A stretch of DNA of 64,000 bases from DYKG01 sp964596185 (GTDB lineage Bacteria; Muiribacteriota; Ozemobacteria; Ozemobacterales; Ozemobacteraceae). Location of the stretch: the NCBI GenBank assembly GCA_964596185.1, contig CAZQUE010000017.1, positions 7,721 to 71,720 of the forward strand, written 5' to 3'. The notes beneath the pieces are model-generated. The model saw only the letters and a program-made list of their open reading frames with translations, was not told the origin of the DNA and did no database searches. Below, in pieces: positions 51,551 to 60,786 of the stretch. The translations under genes were made by a program, and so were the position numbers. Each line of letters begins with the position of its first letter. The first letter of the stretch is position 1.

Positions 51551-52858
51551 ATGAAAAAAACCTTCGTGGTTGATACAAACGTAATTTTGCATAGTCATCA
51601 GTCTCTGTTTTCTTTTAAAGACAACGATGTTGTCATACCCCTGGGAGTTATCGAAGAGCTCGATCGTTTCAAGGGTTTTAACGACGAGCGTGGCCGCGAA
51701 GCCCGACAGGCATCGCGCGAACTCGATGAACTCAGACACCGTGGCAATTTGAGTGAAGGCGTGGAACTGGCCAACGGAGGTTCTTTGCAGATCCTTCTCG
51801 ATAGCGATATTGAGTTGCCTTATGGCCTTGATGGCAACAAGGTCGATAATAGAATTCTCGCCTGCGCTCTGCATCTGAAAAAACAGGGGCAGGACGTTTA
51901 CCTCATCAGCAAAGACATAAACTGTCGTATCAAAGCCGATGCTCTTGGAATTCCCACCGAAGACTTCGAAACCAACAAGGTCGATATTGACGAGCTTTAC
52001 CCCGGCTGGCGTGAACTGGTAATGCCGGTGAGCCGTATAGAAACCTTCTTGCGCGATGAGGGCCTGGATTATCCCGAAAACGATCTTTTTCGTAATGAAT
52101 TCGTTCTGCTCAAGGCTGCCGAAAATGAAAACAAGACTGCCTTGGCAAAATACAACGGCGAAATGCAAAAGCTGCAGCCGCTTTATCATTTGAGTTCGAA
52201 GCCCTGGGGCGTAGAGCCTCTCAATCTGCAGCAAAAATTTGCCATCGAATTGCTTCTGTGCAATGAAATCAAGTTGGTAACGCTGGTCGGTCGCGCCGGA
52301 ACAGGAAAAACCCTCCTCGCCCTGGCTTGCGGACTTCAGAAGACCATCGATGAACATCTTTTCCGCAAACTGCTTGTCAGTCGCCCGATTATGCCATTAG
52401 GCAAGGATATTGGCTTCCTGCCAGGTTCAAAAGATGAAAAACTCAGCCATTGGATGCAGCCGATCTTTGATAATCTTGAATTTGTCATGGATCGACTGTA
52501 CAAAAACTCCGACGATGTCGACAAGAAAATCAGATTTCTGATCGAGTCGCAGAAAGTGCAGATTGAAGCGATCACCTACATCAGGGGTCGCAGCATTCCC
52601 AAACAGTTTCTGATTGTTGATGAAGCTCAGAACCTTACTCCGCATGAAGTCAAAACGATTATCAGCCGTGCCGGCGATGGAACAAAAGTCGTACTGACCG
52701 GTGACCCTTATCAGATCGATAATCCGTATCTTGACAGCTCTTCGAACGGGCTTAACTTCGTCATTGAAAAATTCAAGGATCACGATTTGTTTGGACACAT
52801 TATTCTGCATAAATCAGAAAGGTCATCTCTCTCGGCATTGGCCTCCGAGCTGTTGTAA
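51551..52858 (+). CDS. PIN-PhoH family RNase/ATPase
   Basis: 435 residues. N-terminal PIN nuclease domain (about 1-150): FVVDTNVILH, VVIPLGVIEELDRFKG, DNRILACALHL and the closing acidic cluster. C-terminal PhoH P-loop ATPase (about 210-435): Walker A LVGRAGTGKTLLALA, FLIVDEAQNLTPHE (Walker B) and KVVLTGDPYQID. This arrangement is that of PhoH2/YlaK-type RNA helicase/RNases. A terminator is not obvious; the gene is followed by the pseudopilin genes after 22 bases, so they may be co-transcribed. Confidence 0.93.
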   Translation: MKKTFVVDTNVILHSHQSLFSFKDNDVVIPLGVIEELDRFKGFNDERGREARQASRELDELRHRGNLSEGVELANGGSLQILLDSDIELPYGLDGNKVDNRILACALHLKKQGQDVYLISKDINCRIKADALGIPTEDFETNKVDIDELYPGWRELVMPVSRIETFLRDEGLDYPENDLFRNEFVLLKAAENENKTALAKYNGEMQKLQPLYHLSSKPWGVEPLNLQQKFAIELLLCNEIKLVTLVGRAGTGKTLLALACGLQKTIDEHLFRKLLVSRPIMPLGKDIGFLPGSKDEKLSHWMQPIFDNLEFVMDRLYKNSDDVDKKIRFLIESQKVQIEAITYIRGRSIPKQFLIVDEAQNLTPHEVKTIISRAGDGTKVVLTGDPYQIDNPYLDSSSNGLNFVIEKFKDHDLFGHIILHKSERSSLSALASELL

Positions 52859-52880
52859 TCAAAAAAAAGAGGATATGCTT

Positions 52881-53795
52881 ATGGTTGTTCGCAAGAGAAG
52901 AGCAATAACTTTTCTTGAAATTGTCATTGCCGTTTCAATTCTGGTCGTGGCGATGATACCGATCTTTGGTCTGATGAGCAAAGAAACGGTTGAGACCGAC
53001 AAAAACGCTTCTGAAGCCTTTGCGATTAACAAGGCATCGGAAATACTCAACGCGGTTCTCGATAATATTCCCTTTGTCACTCTTCGCCAGGGCAATCCTG
53101 CATTTCTGCGCATTGACGATATCGACAGCAAGACTTTTGAAAGTGGCAAATTCAATGATGCCTGGGCCAAAGGCCTTATGAAGATGCTTTTTGGTCACAA
53201 TAACAAAGAAACTGCCGGCTATCCATGCCGGGGTATTGTCACTGACTCTCGCGGAATTCACTATCTGATTCATTTGCGGGTTGAAGACGTTGCTTCAGAT
53301 GTAAAATTGCCGACCCCTGAAAAACTACGTATCGGCACTGATTTTCCAGCCGGAAAGCCGTCAGATTTCAAAGAAACCAAAGAGTTTACCTTCACATATT
53401 TGAAAAATCCGGCTTTGCTGTCAGATGGCAGCTGGATTGTCAATTATGCCGAAAACGAAGACGAAGCCGGTAAACCTTTGACCGAACTAGATCTTGCGCC
53501 AGGTAGTCGTGGCATTGCCGAACCGAATTACAACATTTATCTTGATCAGGGAATGAATGGCGCCGACCCGGTTGCGCCCCGCTACATTAATCCAACCGCT
53601 GTGCGATATACGCAAAAGATGATTACTGAAAAGGTGCCTTATACGGCTGATGACAAGTTTGCCTGGTGCACCATGAAAAAAGTTGTCGTTCAGATACAGT
53701 GGAACCTAGAACAGAAGTATTTCAAGACTCCCGAGCAGACTGAAGGACGAGTGCAGAGGATCCATCTTATGACCATCAAGGGGGATATAGATTGA
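52881..53795 (+). CDS. Pseudopilin-like protein (GspI/PilV type)
   Basis: 304 residues with a class III prepilin leader: RKRRA, then ITFLEIVIAVSILVVAM. Processing between Ala and Ile would leave Ile at +1 and Glu at +5, which fits the prepilin rule. Beyond the hydrophobic helix is a long polar, beta-rich domain of unknown family. ATG 52881 is chosen because AAGAGGA lies seven bases upstream; ATG 52875 is in frame. It is the first of three pseudopilin-like genes, the most substantial hint of a type II secretion or type IV pilus-like apparatus in the window. Confidence 0.78.
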   Translation: MVVRKRRAITFLEIVIAVSILVVAMIPIFGLMSKETVETDKNASEAFAINKASEILNAVLDNIPFVTLRQGNPAFLRIDDIDSKTFESGKFNDAWAKGLMKMLFGHNNKETAGYPCRGIVTDSRGIHYLIHLRVEDVASDVKLPTPEKLRIGTDFPAGKPSDFKETKEFTFTYLKNPALLSDGSWIVNYAENEDEAGKPLTELDLAPGSRGIAEPNYNIYLDQGMNGADPVAPRYINPTAVRYTQKMITEKVPYTADDKFAWCTMKKVVVQIQWNLEQKYFKTPEQTEGRVQRIHLMTIKGDID

Positions 53796-54655
53796 TGTAT
53801 AAGTTTTTCAACCCCTCCAATCGCCGTGGTGTAGCTATTGTTGTGGCTATATTTTTTGCATTCTGCATGTTGATTCTTTTTGTGAGCATGATTTTCAGAA
53901 GAACTTCTACGTCCGGGCACAATCGTCTGACAATTCAGGAAAGACAGGCGTTTTTCGCATCCCGTGCTGCAATTCAGCATTTTTTGCTGAAAGCCAAGCT
54001 TTTCCCGACCGAACTTTATGATGCCGTAGAATTTTTGCAAGGAAAAAACCCGCTGTGCAATTTCACCGAATTCGATGGTGACTATGCCGGTAACAGTGCT
54101 TTTGAGCCAATGGCCAGCAAGCCAGAAGTCTATGTCCGGGTGTTGCCAAGCCGCGAGACTGATATGCAAAAGAAGCCGAAATATTTTTATCTGCCTTTGC
54201 CGAACATGAATGCTTTCGTACAGTTGGGCAGTTTTCACAACCCAGACTATCGTTTTCTGGCACCTGGCCTTTCTACCGATAACCCGGAAAGCCGTTACAT
54301 CAAACCCAAAAAGCCGGATGCCAGCTTGAAGCCAGATAAATACCTGAAGTATTTCACCAGAGACTGTACCAATATGCTGGTTGATGGCACCAGATTACAG
54401 CCACCACTTGAGATGGTTATCGACAAGAACATCAAAAAAATCACTGACTGGGATATAGCCACCAGCGAGGGCTACCCTTATACAATGAGTTACCGTGTCG
54501 ACGATGTAAAAATTCAATCGATTAAAGGTCTGCGCAAATATGGCGAAGAAGCGATTGAAATTCTTGTCGAAGGCCAGATTAAAGATTTTCAGGGTAAAAT
54601 TACCTCTCAGGTTCAGAAAAAAACCGAGCGAATCACGAGAAAAGGGGCTCTCTGA
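53795..54655 (+). CDS. Pseudopilin-like protein lacking Glu5 (GspK/PilX type)
   Basis: 286 residues. The N-terminus NRRG followed by VAIVVAIFFAFCMLILF is a prepilin-like helix, but +5 is Val rather than Glu, as is known for GspK pseudopilins that cap the pilus tip. The next part, RQAFFASRAAIQHFLLKA, also fits GspK/PilX. The rest is not assigned. ATG 53795 overlaps the previous stop (TGATG). The preceding AAGGGGGA forms the SD. Confidence 0.73.
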   Translation: MYKFFNPSNRRGVAIVVAIFFAFCMLILFVSMIFRRTSTSGHNRLTIQERQAFFASRAAIQHFLLKAKLFPTELYDAVEFLQGKNPLCNFTEFDGDYAGNSAFEPMASKPEVYVRVLPSRETDMQKKPKYFYLPLPNMNAFVQLGSFHNPDYRFLAPGLSTDNPESRYIKPKKPDASLKPDKYLKYFTRDCTNMLVDGTRLQPPLEMVIDKNIKKITDWDIATSEGYPYTMSYRVDDVKIQSIKGLRKYGEEAIEILVEGQIKDFQGKITSQVQKKTERITRKGAL

Positions 54656-54657
54656 AA

Positions 54658-55407
54658 ATGAAATTCCAGGATCTCAAGCGCCGGGTAAGGGCTTTTACAC
54701 TTGTTGAAATCATGGTCGCCTGCGTGATCATGGCCGTTTTCATGGGCGTGGTCTACAAGCTTTTCATTGGCGGCAGCAAGTCCGCCGGAAGAGCTCAATG
54801 GATAAGCGGCACCGTTGATCAGTTACGCAACTCACTCACTTTGATCAATCGTGAGATCAAGAGTGCAACTTATCCCACGACTCTTTTTTCCGACACTTTC
54901 TTCGACCCTTGTGACAACCCCGACAAAGATGTACCGGGACAGTTTTACATGCGAATTCTCAAGGCCGGAGAACCGATCAAGCCGCCAACTACCGGTGAGC
55001 TTAAGATTATGAGTTGGGTGGTGTGCGAGCCGGAAAAACACCCTCAGCCTGGCAAAATTCTCAAACATGAGCTTTATCTTGATCATCTTAAAACTTCAGC
55101 GAAAGAACCCCTGGGAAATCTGCGGTTAAAGACCGAAGCATTCTTTTATGCAACCGACAAAACTGCAGAATATGCCAAGTCGGGTAAACTAAATCTGACG
55201 CCAATACCTGATGAAAATCGCAATAGAGTGATGGTTAACGATGTGCAATATGTTGAATTTTCCGTTGCCGGCAATATGCCGCCGGAAAAACCGGTGGACT
55301 TTTTTCCGATTTCGGTTACAATTCGTACCTTGTATCCAAAAGACGAAAAGGTTTTTAAGGAAAATTCGATAATGGCAACTCCACAGGTTGGTATTGATAC
55401 ATTTTGA
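54658..55407 (+). CDS. Pseudopilin-like protein (GspJ/PilW type)
   Basis: 249 residues with a canonical leader: RRVRA then FTLVEIMVACVIMAVF (Phe +1, Glu +5). The downstream domain begins with a helix (VDQLRNSLTLINREIKSATY) typical of GspJ/PilW minor pilins. It starts 2 bases after the previous gene. With the two upstream genes it forms a trio resembling the GspI-GspK-GspJ tip complex, although similarity beyond the N-termini could not be tested. Confidence 0.78.
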   Translation: MKFQDLKRRVRAFTLVEIMVACVIMAVFMGVVYKLFIGGSKSAGRAQWISGTVDQLRNSLTLINREIKSATYPTTLFSDTFFDPCDNPDKDVPGQFYMRILKAGEPIKPPTTGELKIMSWVVCEPEKHPQPGKILKHELYLDHLKTSAKEPLGNLRLKTEAFFYATDKTAEYAKSGKLNLTPIPDENRNRVMVNDVQYVEFSVAGNMPPEKPVDFFPISVTIRTLYPKDEKVFKENSIMATPQVGIDTF

Positions 55408-55430
55408 ATTTAACTGTATAGTGTTCTGTC

Positions 55431-56189
55431 ATGGCTAAAAAATGGCATCAATTAGAAAAACTTGATCACAAGGCTTTAAAAAAGCTGCAGGCTGACCGCG
55501 AACGTGCGGTTAAGCAGGCACAGGAAGCCCAGGACAAAAAGCGGCGCATGATAATCGGCGGCGCGGTATTGTTTTTCTTCTGCTTTCTGGCAATTTTCTT
55601 CTACATGATGAAGAGTAGGTCTGCTGAAATAGCTCGCCAGGAAGAGCGCGACAAGATGCTTTTCAGTAAAGTGGTTGACTTTACCGGGAAAATCGATCAT
55701 CGCAATCTCGGCCTCTGGGAAAAACTCAAAGATAAGTTCGAATTCGACAAAGAATATACCTTCAGAACGGAGAAAGAGTCATCAGTAACTGTGAAGCTGC
55801 AGCTCGACAACCAGGTCAAGCTGTCTGGTGAATCCGAAATGACTGTTTATCCGCCTGTTTTGCATAAGAAAGAAAATAAAATCGAGAAAGAGCCGGTAAA
55901 GCTCAAACGTGGCGAAATTACGGCTGCGGTATCGCTTGATGGACGCGGTTTACTGGAAATTGAATCGGCAGGGATCGTTGTTAACGGTTCGTCTGGCCTT
56001 TTCAAAGTGATATATGATGATCGCAAAGATAAGGGCGAGGTCGTTGTTAAGAATGGCCTGGTCGAAGTTTCCAAAAAACGTGGCGGCGGCAAACCCGTTA
56101 AAGTTTCTGGTTTTTACAAGGTGACTTTCAGCGAAGGTAATGTCAGCACTCCGACACAGGCAAGCGTAATTCAATACGACTGGCGCTGA
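55431..56189 (+). CDS. FecR-like membrane protein
   Basis: 252 residues: a charged, Gln/Lys-rich coiled-coil N-terminus (about 5-38), one membrane helix (about 40-60), and an extracytoplasmic domain with FecR-type repeats (LQLDNQVKLSGESEMTVYPPV, VKLKRGEITAAV, VVNGSSGLFKVIY, KGEVVVKNGLVEVSK). The FecR fold is common in anti-sigma regulators but also in surface proteins. There is no ECF sigma factor or TonB receptor nearby; it follows pseudopilin genes, so it may belong to that apparatus. Start ATG 55431 is poorly marked by SD. Confidence 0.75.
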   Translation: MAKKWHQLEKLDHKALKKLQADRERAVKQAQEAQDKKRRMIIGGAVLFFFCFLAIFFYMMKSRSAEIARQEERDKMLFSKVVDFTGKIDHRNLGLWEKLKDKFEFDKEYTFRTEKESSVTVKLQLDNQVKLSGESEMTVYPPVLHKKENKIEKEPVKLKRGEITAAVSLDGRGLLEIESAGIVVNGSSGLFKVIYDDRKDKGEVVVKNGLVEVSKKRGGGKPVKVSGFYKVTFSEGNVSTPTQASVIQYDWR

Positions 56190-56203
56190 ACCCAGATTAA
56201 AAA

Positions 56204-59101
56204 ATGATTAGAATTGTCAAAGCACGGGTGCACAACCTGAAAGAGCTCAGCGTTGCGATTCCCAGAAAAACTCTTACCGTGATCACAGGTGTTTCAGGGT
56301 CCGGCAAATCTTCGCTGGCCTTCGACACAATTCATGCTGAGGGGCAGCGTCGCTACATGGAGTCGCTTTCTTCATACGCTCGCCAGTTCCTGCAGCAGAT
56401 GGAAAAGCCAGATGTTGAAAGCATTGAGGGGCTTTCGCCGACCATCGCCATTCAACAAAAATCAACCTCGCGAAATCCGCGCTCAACTGTCGGAACGATT
56501 ACCGAACTTTATGATTATTTTCGCCTGCTGTTTGCTGCAATTGGCCAACCTCATTGCCCTGAATGCGGAAAAGTCGTCGAAAGCTCCAGCCCTGGTCAGA
56601 TTGTCGACGGCCTGCTCAAGTATCCCGACCAGACCCGTCTGACTCTTCTTGCACCAATAGTGCGCGGACGCAAGGGCGAATATGGCAAGGTTTTTGAAGA
56701 GCTGCGCAAGGAAGGTCTGTCAAGAGTGCGCATCGACGGCAACATGTGGGCGCTCGATGATGAAATTCCGGAGCTCGATCGAAATCTCAAGCACTACATC
56801 GAGGTTGCTGTCGACCGCGTAAGAATTAATACCGCTGAAAAAGAAACGACAATTGCCCGCCTGGTTGAAGGCGTTGAGCTGTGTTTCAAACTTGCCGATG
56901 GGCAGCTAATGGTAATCGTTGATGAGCCTGATACAGAAAATTCGGTCGAGAAGCTCTTCAGTGAAAATTTGCATTGTCCTGCCTGTGATGTTTCATTGCC
57001 CGAGATCAAACCTCGACTTTTTTCATTCAATGCGCCTTTTGGCTCATGTCCAGCCTGCTCGGGGCTGGGAGTGCAGCTTATCGTTGACCCTGAACTGGTG
57101 ATTCCCGACCCGGAATTGTCGATTTCACAGGGGGCAATTGCCTCAGAAAACTTTGCTGAAGCTACTTTTTCACGACAATGGATGGAAGGACTTTCTGAAT
57201 ATTACGGCTTTTCACTCGACACGCCGTTCAAGAATCTGCCAGAAAAAGCCCGCGAAGTTATCTTGTATGGCTCGGGCAACAAAGTTTTGAAAATTCAGTA
57301 TCATGGTCGAACCATGAAAGGTTCTCTGTCTAAGCCTTTTGAGGGGGTTATTCCCACGCTTTCGCGCCGCTTTCGCGAAACCAGATCAGAAGGCGCAAAA
57401 CGCTTTTATGAAAGATTCATGCGCACCCTGGCCTGCCCGGAATGCGAAGGCCGGCGTCTGAATCCGATCGCCCTTTCGGTAAAAATTGAGGGCGAGAACA
57501 TCCACGAATTGTCGCAACATTCGGTTGGTGAGCTTGTTGACTTTTTCAGTGTTCTACAACTCAACGATCGCGAGGCTTTTATCTGCAAGAAAATCCTCGA
57601 ACAGATTCGTAACCGCCTGAAATTTCTCAAGGATGTCGGCCTCGATTATCTGAACCTTTCTCGTGCTGCTCATACTCTTTCAGGTGGCGAAGCGCAGCGA
57701 ATACGGCTGGCAACTCAGATTGGCTCGGCTCTTGTCGGCATAACCTATGTGCTCGACGAGCCAAGTATCGGGCTACATCCGCGTGATAACCGTCGCCTTA
57801 TCGATACCTTGAAACAATTGCGTGATATCGGCAATACGGTTCTGGTAGTCGAGCACGACCGCGAAATCATGGAAGAAGCCGACCATATCATCGATCTGGG
57901 CCCCGGTGCCGGTTATGAAGGCGGGCAACTGGTTATAGATGGTTCTCCCGCACGGGTTATGGCCGATGAAAACAGCATGACCGGCAAATTCCTTACCGGG
58001 CGCGAATTCATTCCGGTTCCCGATGAGCATCGCCAGGGCAACGGCAAATTTCTGCGATTGAAAGGCGCAAAGCATAATAATCTAAAAAATATCGACGTTG
58101 ATATCCCCCTGGGAAAACTGGTAGTGATTACCGGAGTCTCCGGTTCGGGAAAATCCAGCCTGGTTACCGATACTCTCTTTCCACTGTTGAACAATATTAT
58201 CAATCGTTCACACCTGGATGTTGGAAAGCATGGCCGTCTCGAAGGCCTCGATTATATCGACAAAGTGGTTAATATCGATCAGAATCCGATCGGGCGCACG
58301 CCCCGATCCAATCCCTCGACCTATACCGGAATCTTTACGCCGATTCGTGAACTTTTTTCCCAGACGGTAGAAGCAAAAACCCGAGGCTATGCACCCGGGC
58401 GTTTCAGCTTTAACGTCAAGGGCGGCCGCTGCGAGGCTTGTGAAGGTTCAGGGCAGATTCAGATCGAAATGCATTTCTTGCCCGATGTCTACGTAACTTG
58501 CGAACAATGTAAAGGCTCAAGATTTAACGATGAAACTTTGAAGGTTCGTTTCAAGGGCAAAAACATTGCTGAAGTTCTTGATATGAGCGTTAACGAGGCC
58601 CTGGAATTTTTTGAGGCATTCAACACTATTCGTCGTCGACTTAAAACGCTACAGGATGTTGGCCTTGGTTATATTACTCTCGGTCAGGCAAGTACCACAT
58701 TATCGGGCGGAGAAGCACAACGAATCAAACTTGCTACCGAATTGTCGAAAGTTGCGACCGGATCGACCTTCTATCTGCTCGACGAACCGACTACCGGCCT
58801 TCATTTTCAGGATGTTCGCTGCTTGCTCGGCGTTCTCGAACGACTGGTTGCCAAAGGAAACACTGTCGTGGTTGTTGAACATAATCTCGACGTCATCAAG
58901 TGTGCCGATCACATTATCGATCTGGGTCCCGAAGGCGGAGAGGGCGGGGGAAACATTGTCGCCGAAGGTACACCCGAAGAAATTGCCGCCTGTGCCGATT
59001 CTCTGACCGGGCGGTTCCTTGCCGAAGAATTTGCCCGTAGTCACAAACTTGAAAGGCAGTCTGATAAAACAGCACGGCCAAAGGCAAGGAGAAAGAAGTA
59101 A
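56204..59101 (+). CDS. uvrA: Excinuclease ABC subunit A
   Basis: 965 residues, full length for UvrA. It recognises damaged DNA in nucleotide excision repair as a dimer with UvrB. Two ABC ATPase modules are present: Walker A GVSGSGKSS twice (residues about 29-37 and in the C-terminal half) and LSGGEAQRI signatures twice. Zinc-binding Cys pairs occur as CPECGKV, CPACDVS...CPACSG and CEACEG...CEQCKG. Its stop overlaps the radA ATG (TAATG). It follows the FecR-like gene with no promoter seen between. Confidence 0.98.
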   Translation: MIRIVKARVHNLKELSVAIPRKTLTVITGVSGSGKSSLAFDTIHAEGQRRYMESLSSYARQFLQQMEKPDVESIEGLSPTIAIQQKSTSRNPRSTVGTITELYDYFRLLFAAIGQPHCPECGKVVESSSPGQIVDGLLKYPDQTRLTLLAPIVRGRKGEYGKVFEELRKEGLSRVRIDGNMWALDDEIPELDRNLKHYIEVAVDRVRINTAEKETTIARLVEGVELCFKLADGQLMVIVDEPDTENSVEKLFSENLHCPACDVSLPEIKPRLFSFNAPFGSCPACSGLGVQLIVDPELVIPDPELSISQGAIASENFAEATFSRQWMEGLSEYYGFSLDTPFKNLPEKAREVILYGSGNKVLKIQYHGRTMKGSLSKPFEGVIPTLSRRFRETRSEGAKRFYERFMRTLACPECEGRRLNPIALSVKIEGENIHELSQHSVGELVDFFSVLQLNDREAFICKKILEQIRNRLKFLKDVGLDYLNLSRAAHTLSGGEAQRIRLATQIGSALVGITYVLDEPSIGLHPRDNRRLIDTLKQLRDIGNTVLVVEHDREIMEEADHIIDLGPGAGYEGGQLVIDGSPARVMADENSMTGKFLTGREFIPVPDEHRQGNGKFLRLKGAKHNNLKNIDVDIPLGKLVVITGVSGSGKSSLVTDTLFPLLNNIINRSHLDVGKHGRLEGLDYIDKVVNIDQNPIGRTPRSNPSTYTGIFTPIRELFSQTVEAKTRGYAPGRFSFNVKGGRCEACEGSGQIQIEMHFLPDVYVTCEQCKGSRFNDETLKVRFKGKNIAEVLDMSVNEALEFFEAFNTIRRRLKTLQDVGLGYITLGQASTTLSGGEAQRIKLATELSKVATGSTFYLLDEPTTGLHFQDVRCLLGVLERLVAKGNTVVVVEHNLDVIKCADHIIDLGPEGGEGGGNIVAEGTPEEIAACADSLTGRFLAEEFARSHKLERQSDKTARPKARRKK

Positions 59102-60465
59102 TGGCCCGTTCCCGCTCGGTTTTTATCTGTCAGAATTGTGGCCAGTCTTTTGCCAAATGGCAGGGGCAATGCTCAGGCTGCGAAGAATGGAATACTCTGG
59201 TTGAGGAAGTCGCTCAACCGGCAAAGCGCAAGACTCCATCGGCAAATTCGATGTACAGTGCCAGTCTGTCAATGATTCAGACTCTGGATGAAATCGAAGC
59301 CGAGCACACAGCCCGCTGGACCAGCGGCATTGACATTTTCGATGAGTTGATTGGCGGAGGCCTTGTTCCAGGCGGTGTTACTCTTATTGGCGGTGAACCT
59401 GGTGTCGGAAAGTCTACTTTTATGTTGCAGTTGGCATCACGCCTGGGAGTTCACATCAAGCCGCTTGCATACGTCAGTGGCGAGGAATCGGCAACGCAGA
59501 TCAAGCTACGTGCCGATCGTTTGCGGGTAGGTAACGGCCAGGATATCGTGCTGATTGCCGAGCAGAATCTGGATGCCGCCCTTCAGGGCATAATTTCATA
59601 TTTGCCGCGTATGCTTGTCGTTGACTCGATTCAGACGGTTTTTACCCCGCAGCTTGATGCTACACCGGGTTCGGTATCGCAGATTCGTGAATGTGCCGCT
59701 ATTTTGACCAAATTTGGCAAAGACCGCGGGATGCCGGTATTCATAATTGGACATGTGACCAAAGACGGTGCAATCGCCGGTCCAAAGATTCTCGAACATA
59801 TTGTCGACACCGTTTTGTATTTTGAAGGTGAATTGAGCTCGAATTTCCGTATCTTGCGGGTGTTCAAGAACCGCTTCGGCGCTACCGGTGAAGTGGCGGT
59901 TTTTCAAATGACTGATAAAGGCCTTTCGCCGGTGATGAACCCTTCAGATCTATTTATCGGTCGAAATCGCAGTGATGCGGCCGGCGTTGGGGTTGTCCCC
60001 CTTTTGCAGGGAAGTCGCTGCATTCTTGCCGAATTGCAGACTCTGGTAAACCAATCGTTTCTGGCTATGCCCAGGCGGGTAGTTTCCGGACTTGATGCCA
60101 ATCGTCTTAATCTGGTGATTGCAGTGATTGAAAAACATGGCGGAATAAAATTCTACAATCGTGATGTTTTTGCCAATGTTGCCGGCGGTTTGAAACTGTC
60201 AGAACCCGGTGGTGATCTTGGTCTTGCTATGGCTTTGGCATCGAGTGCCAATGAACGGCCTTTGCCAGCCGATGTCATGTTTGCCGGTGAGTTGACCCTG
60301 GCCGGTGAAATCAGGCCGGTCGCGCAGCTGAGTCGGCGCATTGCCGAGGGCCGGCGCTTTGGTTTCAAGAGATTTGTTATCGCGTCCGGTTCCGATATCG
60401 CCGACAAACAGGGTATAATCAAAGTCGGAACATTGCGCGAAGCCATGTCTTTTATATTTAAATAA
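59101..60465 (+). CDS. radA: DNA repair protein RadA
   Basis: 454 residues. N-terminal C4 zinc finger (Cys10, 13, 24, 27: CQNCGQ...CSGCEEW), RecA-like ATPase with Walker A GGEPGVGKSTF, the RadA signature KNRFGATGEV, and a Lon-protease-like C-terminal domain (from about 330). It promotes branch migration of recombination intermediates. It is translationally coupled to uvrA. Confidence 0.97.
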   Translation: MARSRSVFICQNCGQSFAKWQGQCSGCEEWNTLVEEVAQPAKRKTPSANSMYSASLSMIQTLDEIEAEHTARWTSGIDIFDELIGGGLVPGGVTLIGGEPGVGKSTFMLQLASRLGVHIKPLAYVSGEESATQIKLRADRLRVGNGQDIVLIAEQNLDAALQGIISYLPRMLVVDSIQTVFTPQLDATPGSVSQIRECAAILTKFGKDRGMPVFIIGHVTKDGAIAGPKILEHIVDTVLYFEGELSSNFRILRVFKNRFGATGEVAVFQMTDKGLSPVMNPSDLFIGRNRSDAAGVGVVPLLQGSRCILAELQTLVNQSFLAMPRRVVSGLDANRLNLVIAVIEKHGGIKFYNRDVFANVAGGLKLSEPGGDLGLAMALASSANERPLPADVMFAGELTLAGEIRPVAQLSRRIAEGRRFGFKRFVIASGSDIADKQGIIKVGTLREAMSFIFK

Positions 60466-60466
60466 G

Positions 60467-60495
60467 TTGAAAAAATCTGTTTAAAAATATATTAT
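60467..60495 (+). promoter_or_regulatory. Promoter of the RHH-znu operon
   Basis: -35 TTGAAA (60467-60472), 17-base spacer, -10 TATTAT (60490-60495), placing the transcription start about 20 bases before the TTG at 60520. The surrounding AT-rich sequence could include the operator of the first gene product. Confidence 0.55.
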
Positions 60496-60519
60496 TTCGT
60501 GACACGTTGGAGGTATTCA

Positions 60520-60786
60520 TTGAAAAAGGCTGATACCGTAACCTTTAAGGTCGATCCCAATTTACTCGAAATTCTGCAGACTATGCCGAATCGTTCAGAA
60601 TTTATTCGCAGTGCGATTCTTCACGCTCTGGAGCACGTTTGCCCGCTTTGCAGTGGCAGCGGAGTTCTAACTCCGGCCCAGAAAAAGTGTTGGGACAAGT
60701 TCTCGCAGAATCATGAAATCAAAAAGTGCACTGAAAGTGACAAGATTGAAATTTTCTGCAATGTTGAACCTGATGCAAAAAAATAG
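60520..60786 (+). CDS. Ribbon-helix-helix regulator with Cys-rich tail
   Basis: 88 residues. Residues about 5-40 form a ribbon-helix-helix: VTFKVDPNLLEILQTM as strand-helix, then NRSEFIRSAILHALEH. Directly after come CPLCSGSG and further Cys (KKCW, KKC, FC), a potential zinc site. As the first gene of a znuABC-like operon it is a likely metal-responsive repressor. TTG start chosen because GGAGGT lies five bases upstream. Operator and metal are not known; the resemblance to CopG-type regulators beside zinc uptake genes is from memory. Confidence 0.72.
   Translation: MKKADTVTFKVDPNLLEILQTMPNRSEFIRSAILHALEHVCPLCSGSGVLTPAQKKCWDKFSQNHEIKKCTESDKIEIFCNVEPDAKK

Noticed and set aside
55431..56189. 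FecR-type anti-sigma factor in an iron-signalling system
   Set aside because: No ECF sigma factor or TonB-dependent receptor is adjacent, so a classic FecIRA role is unsupported.
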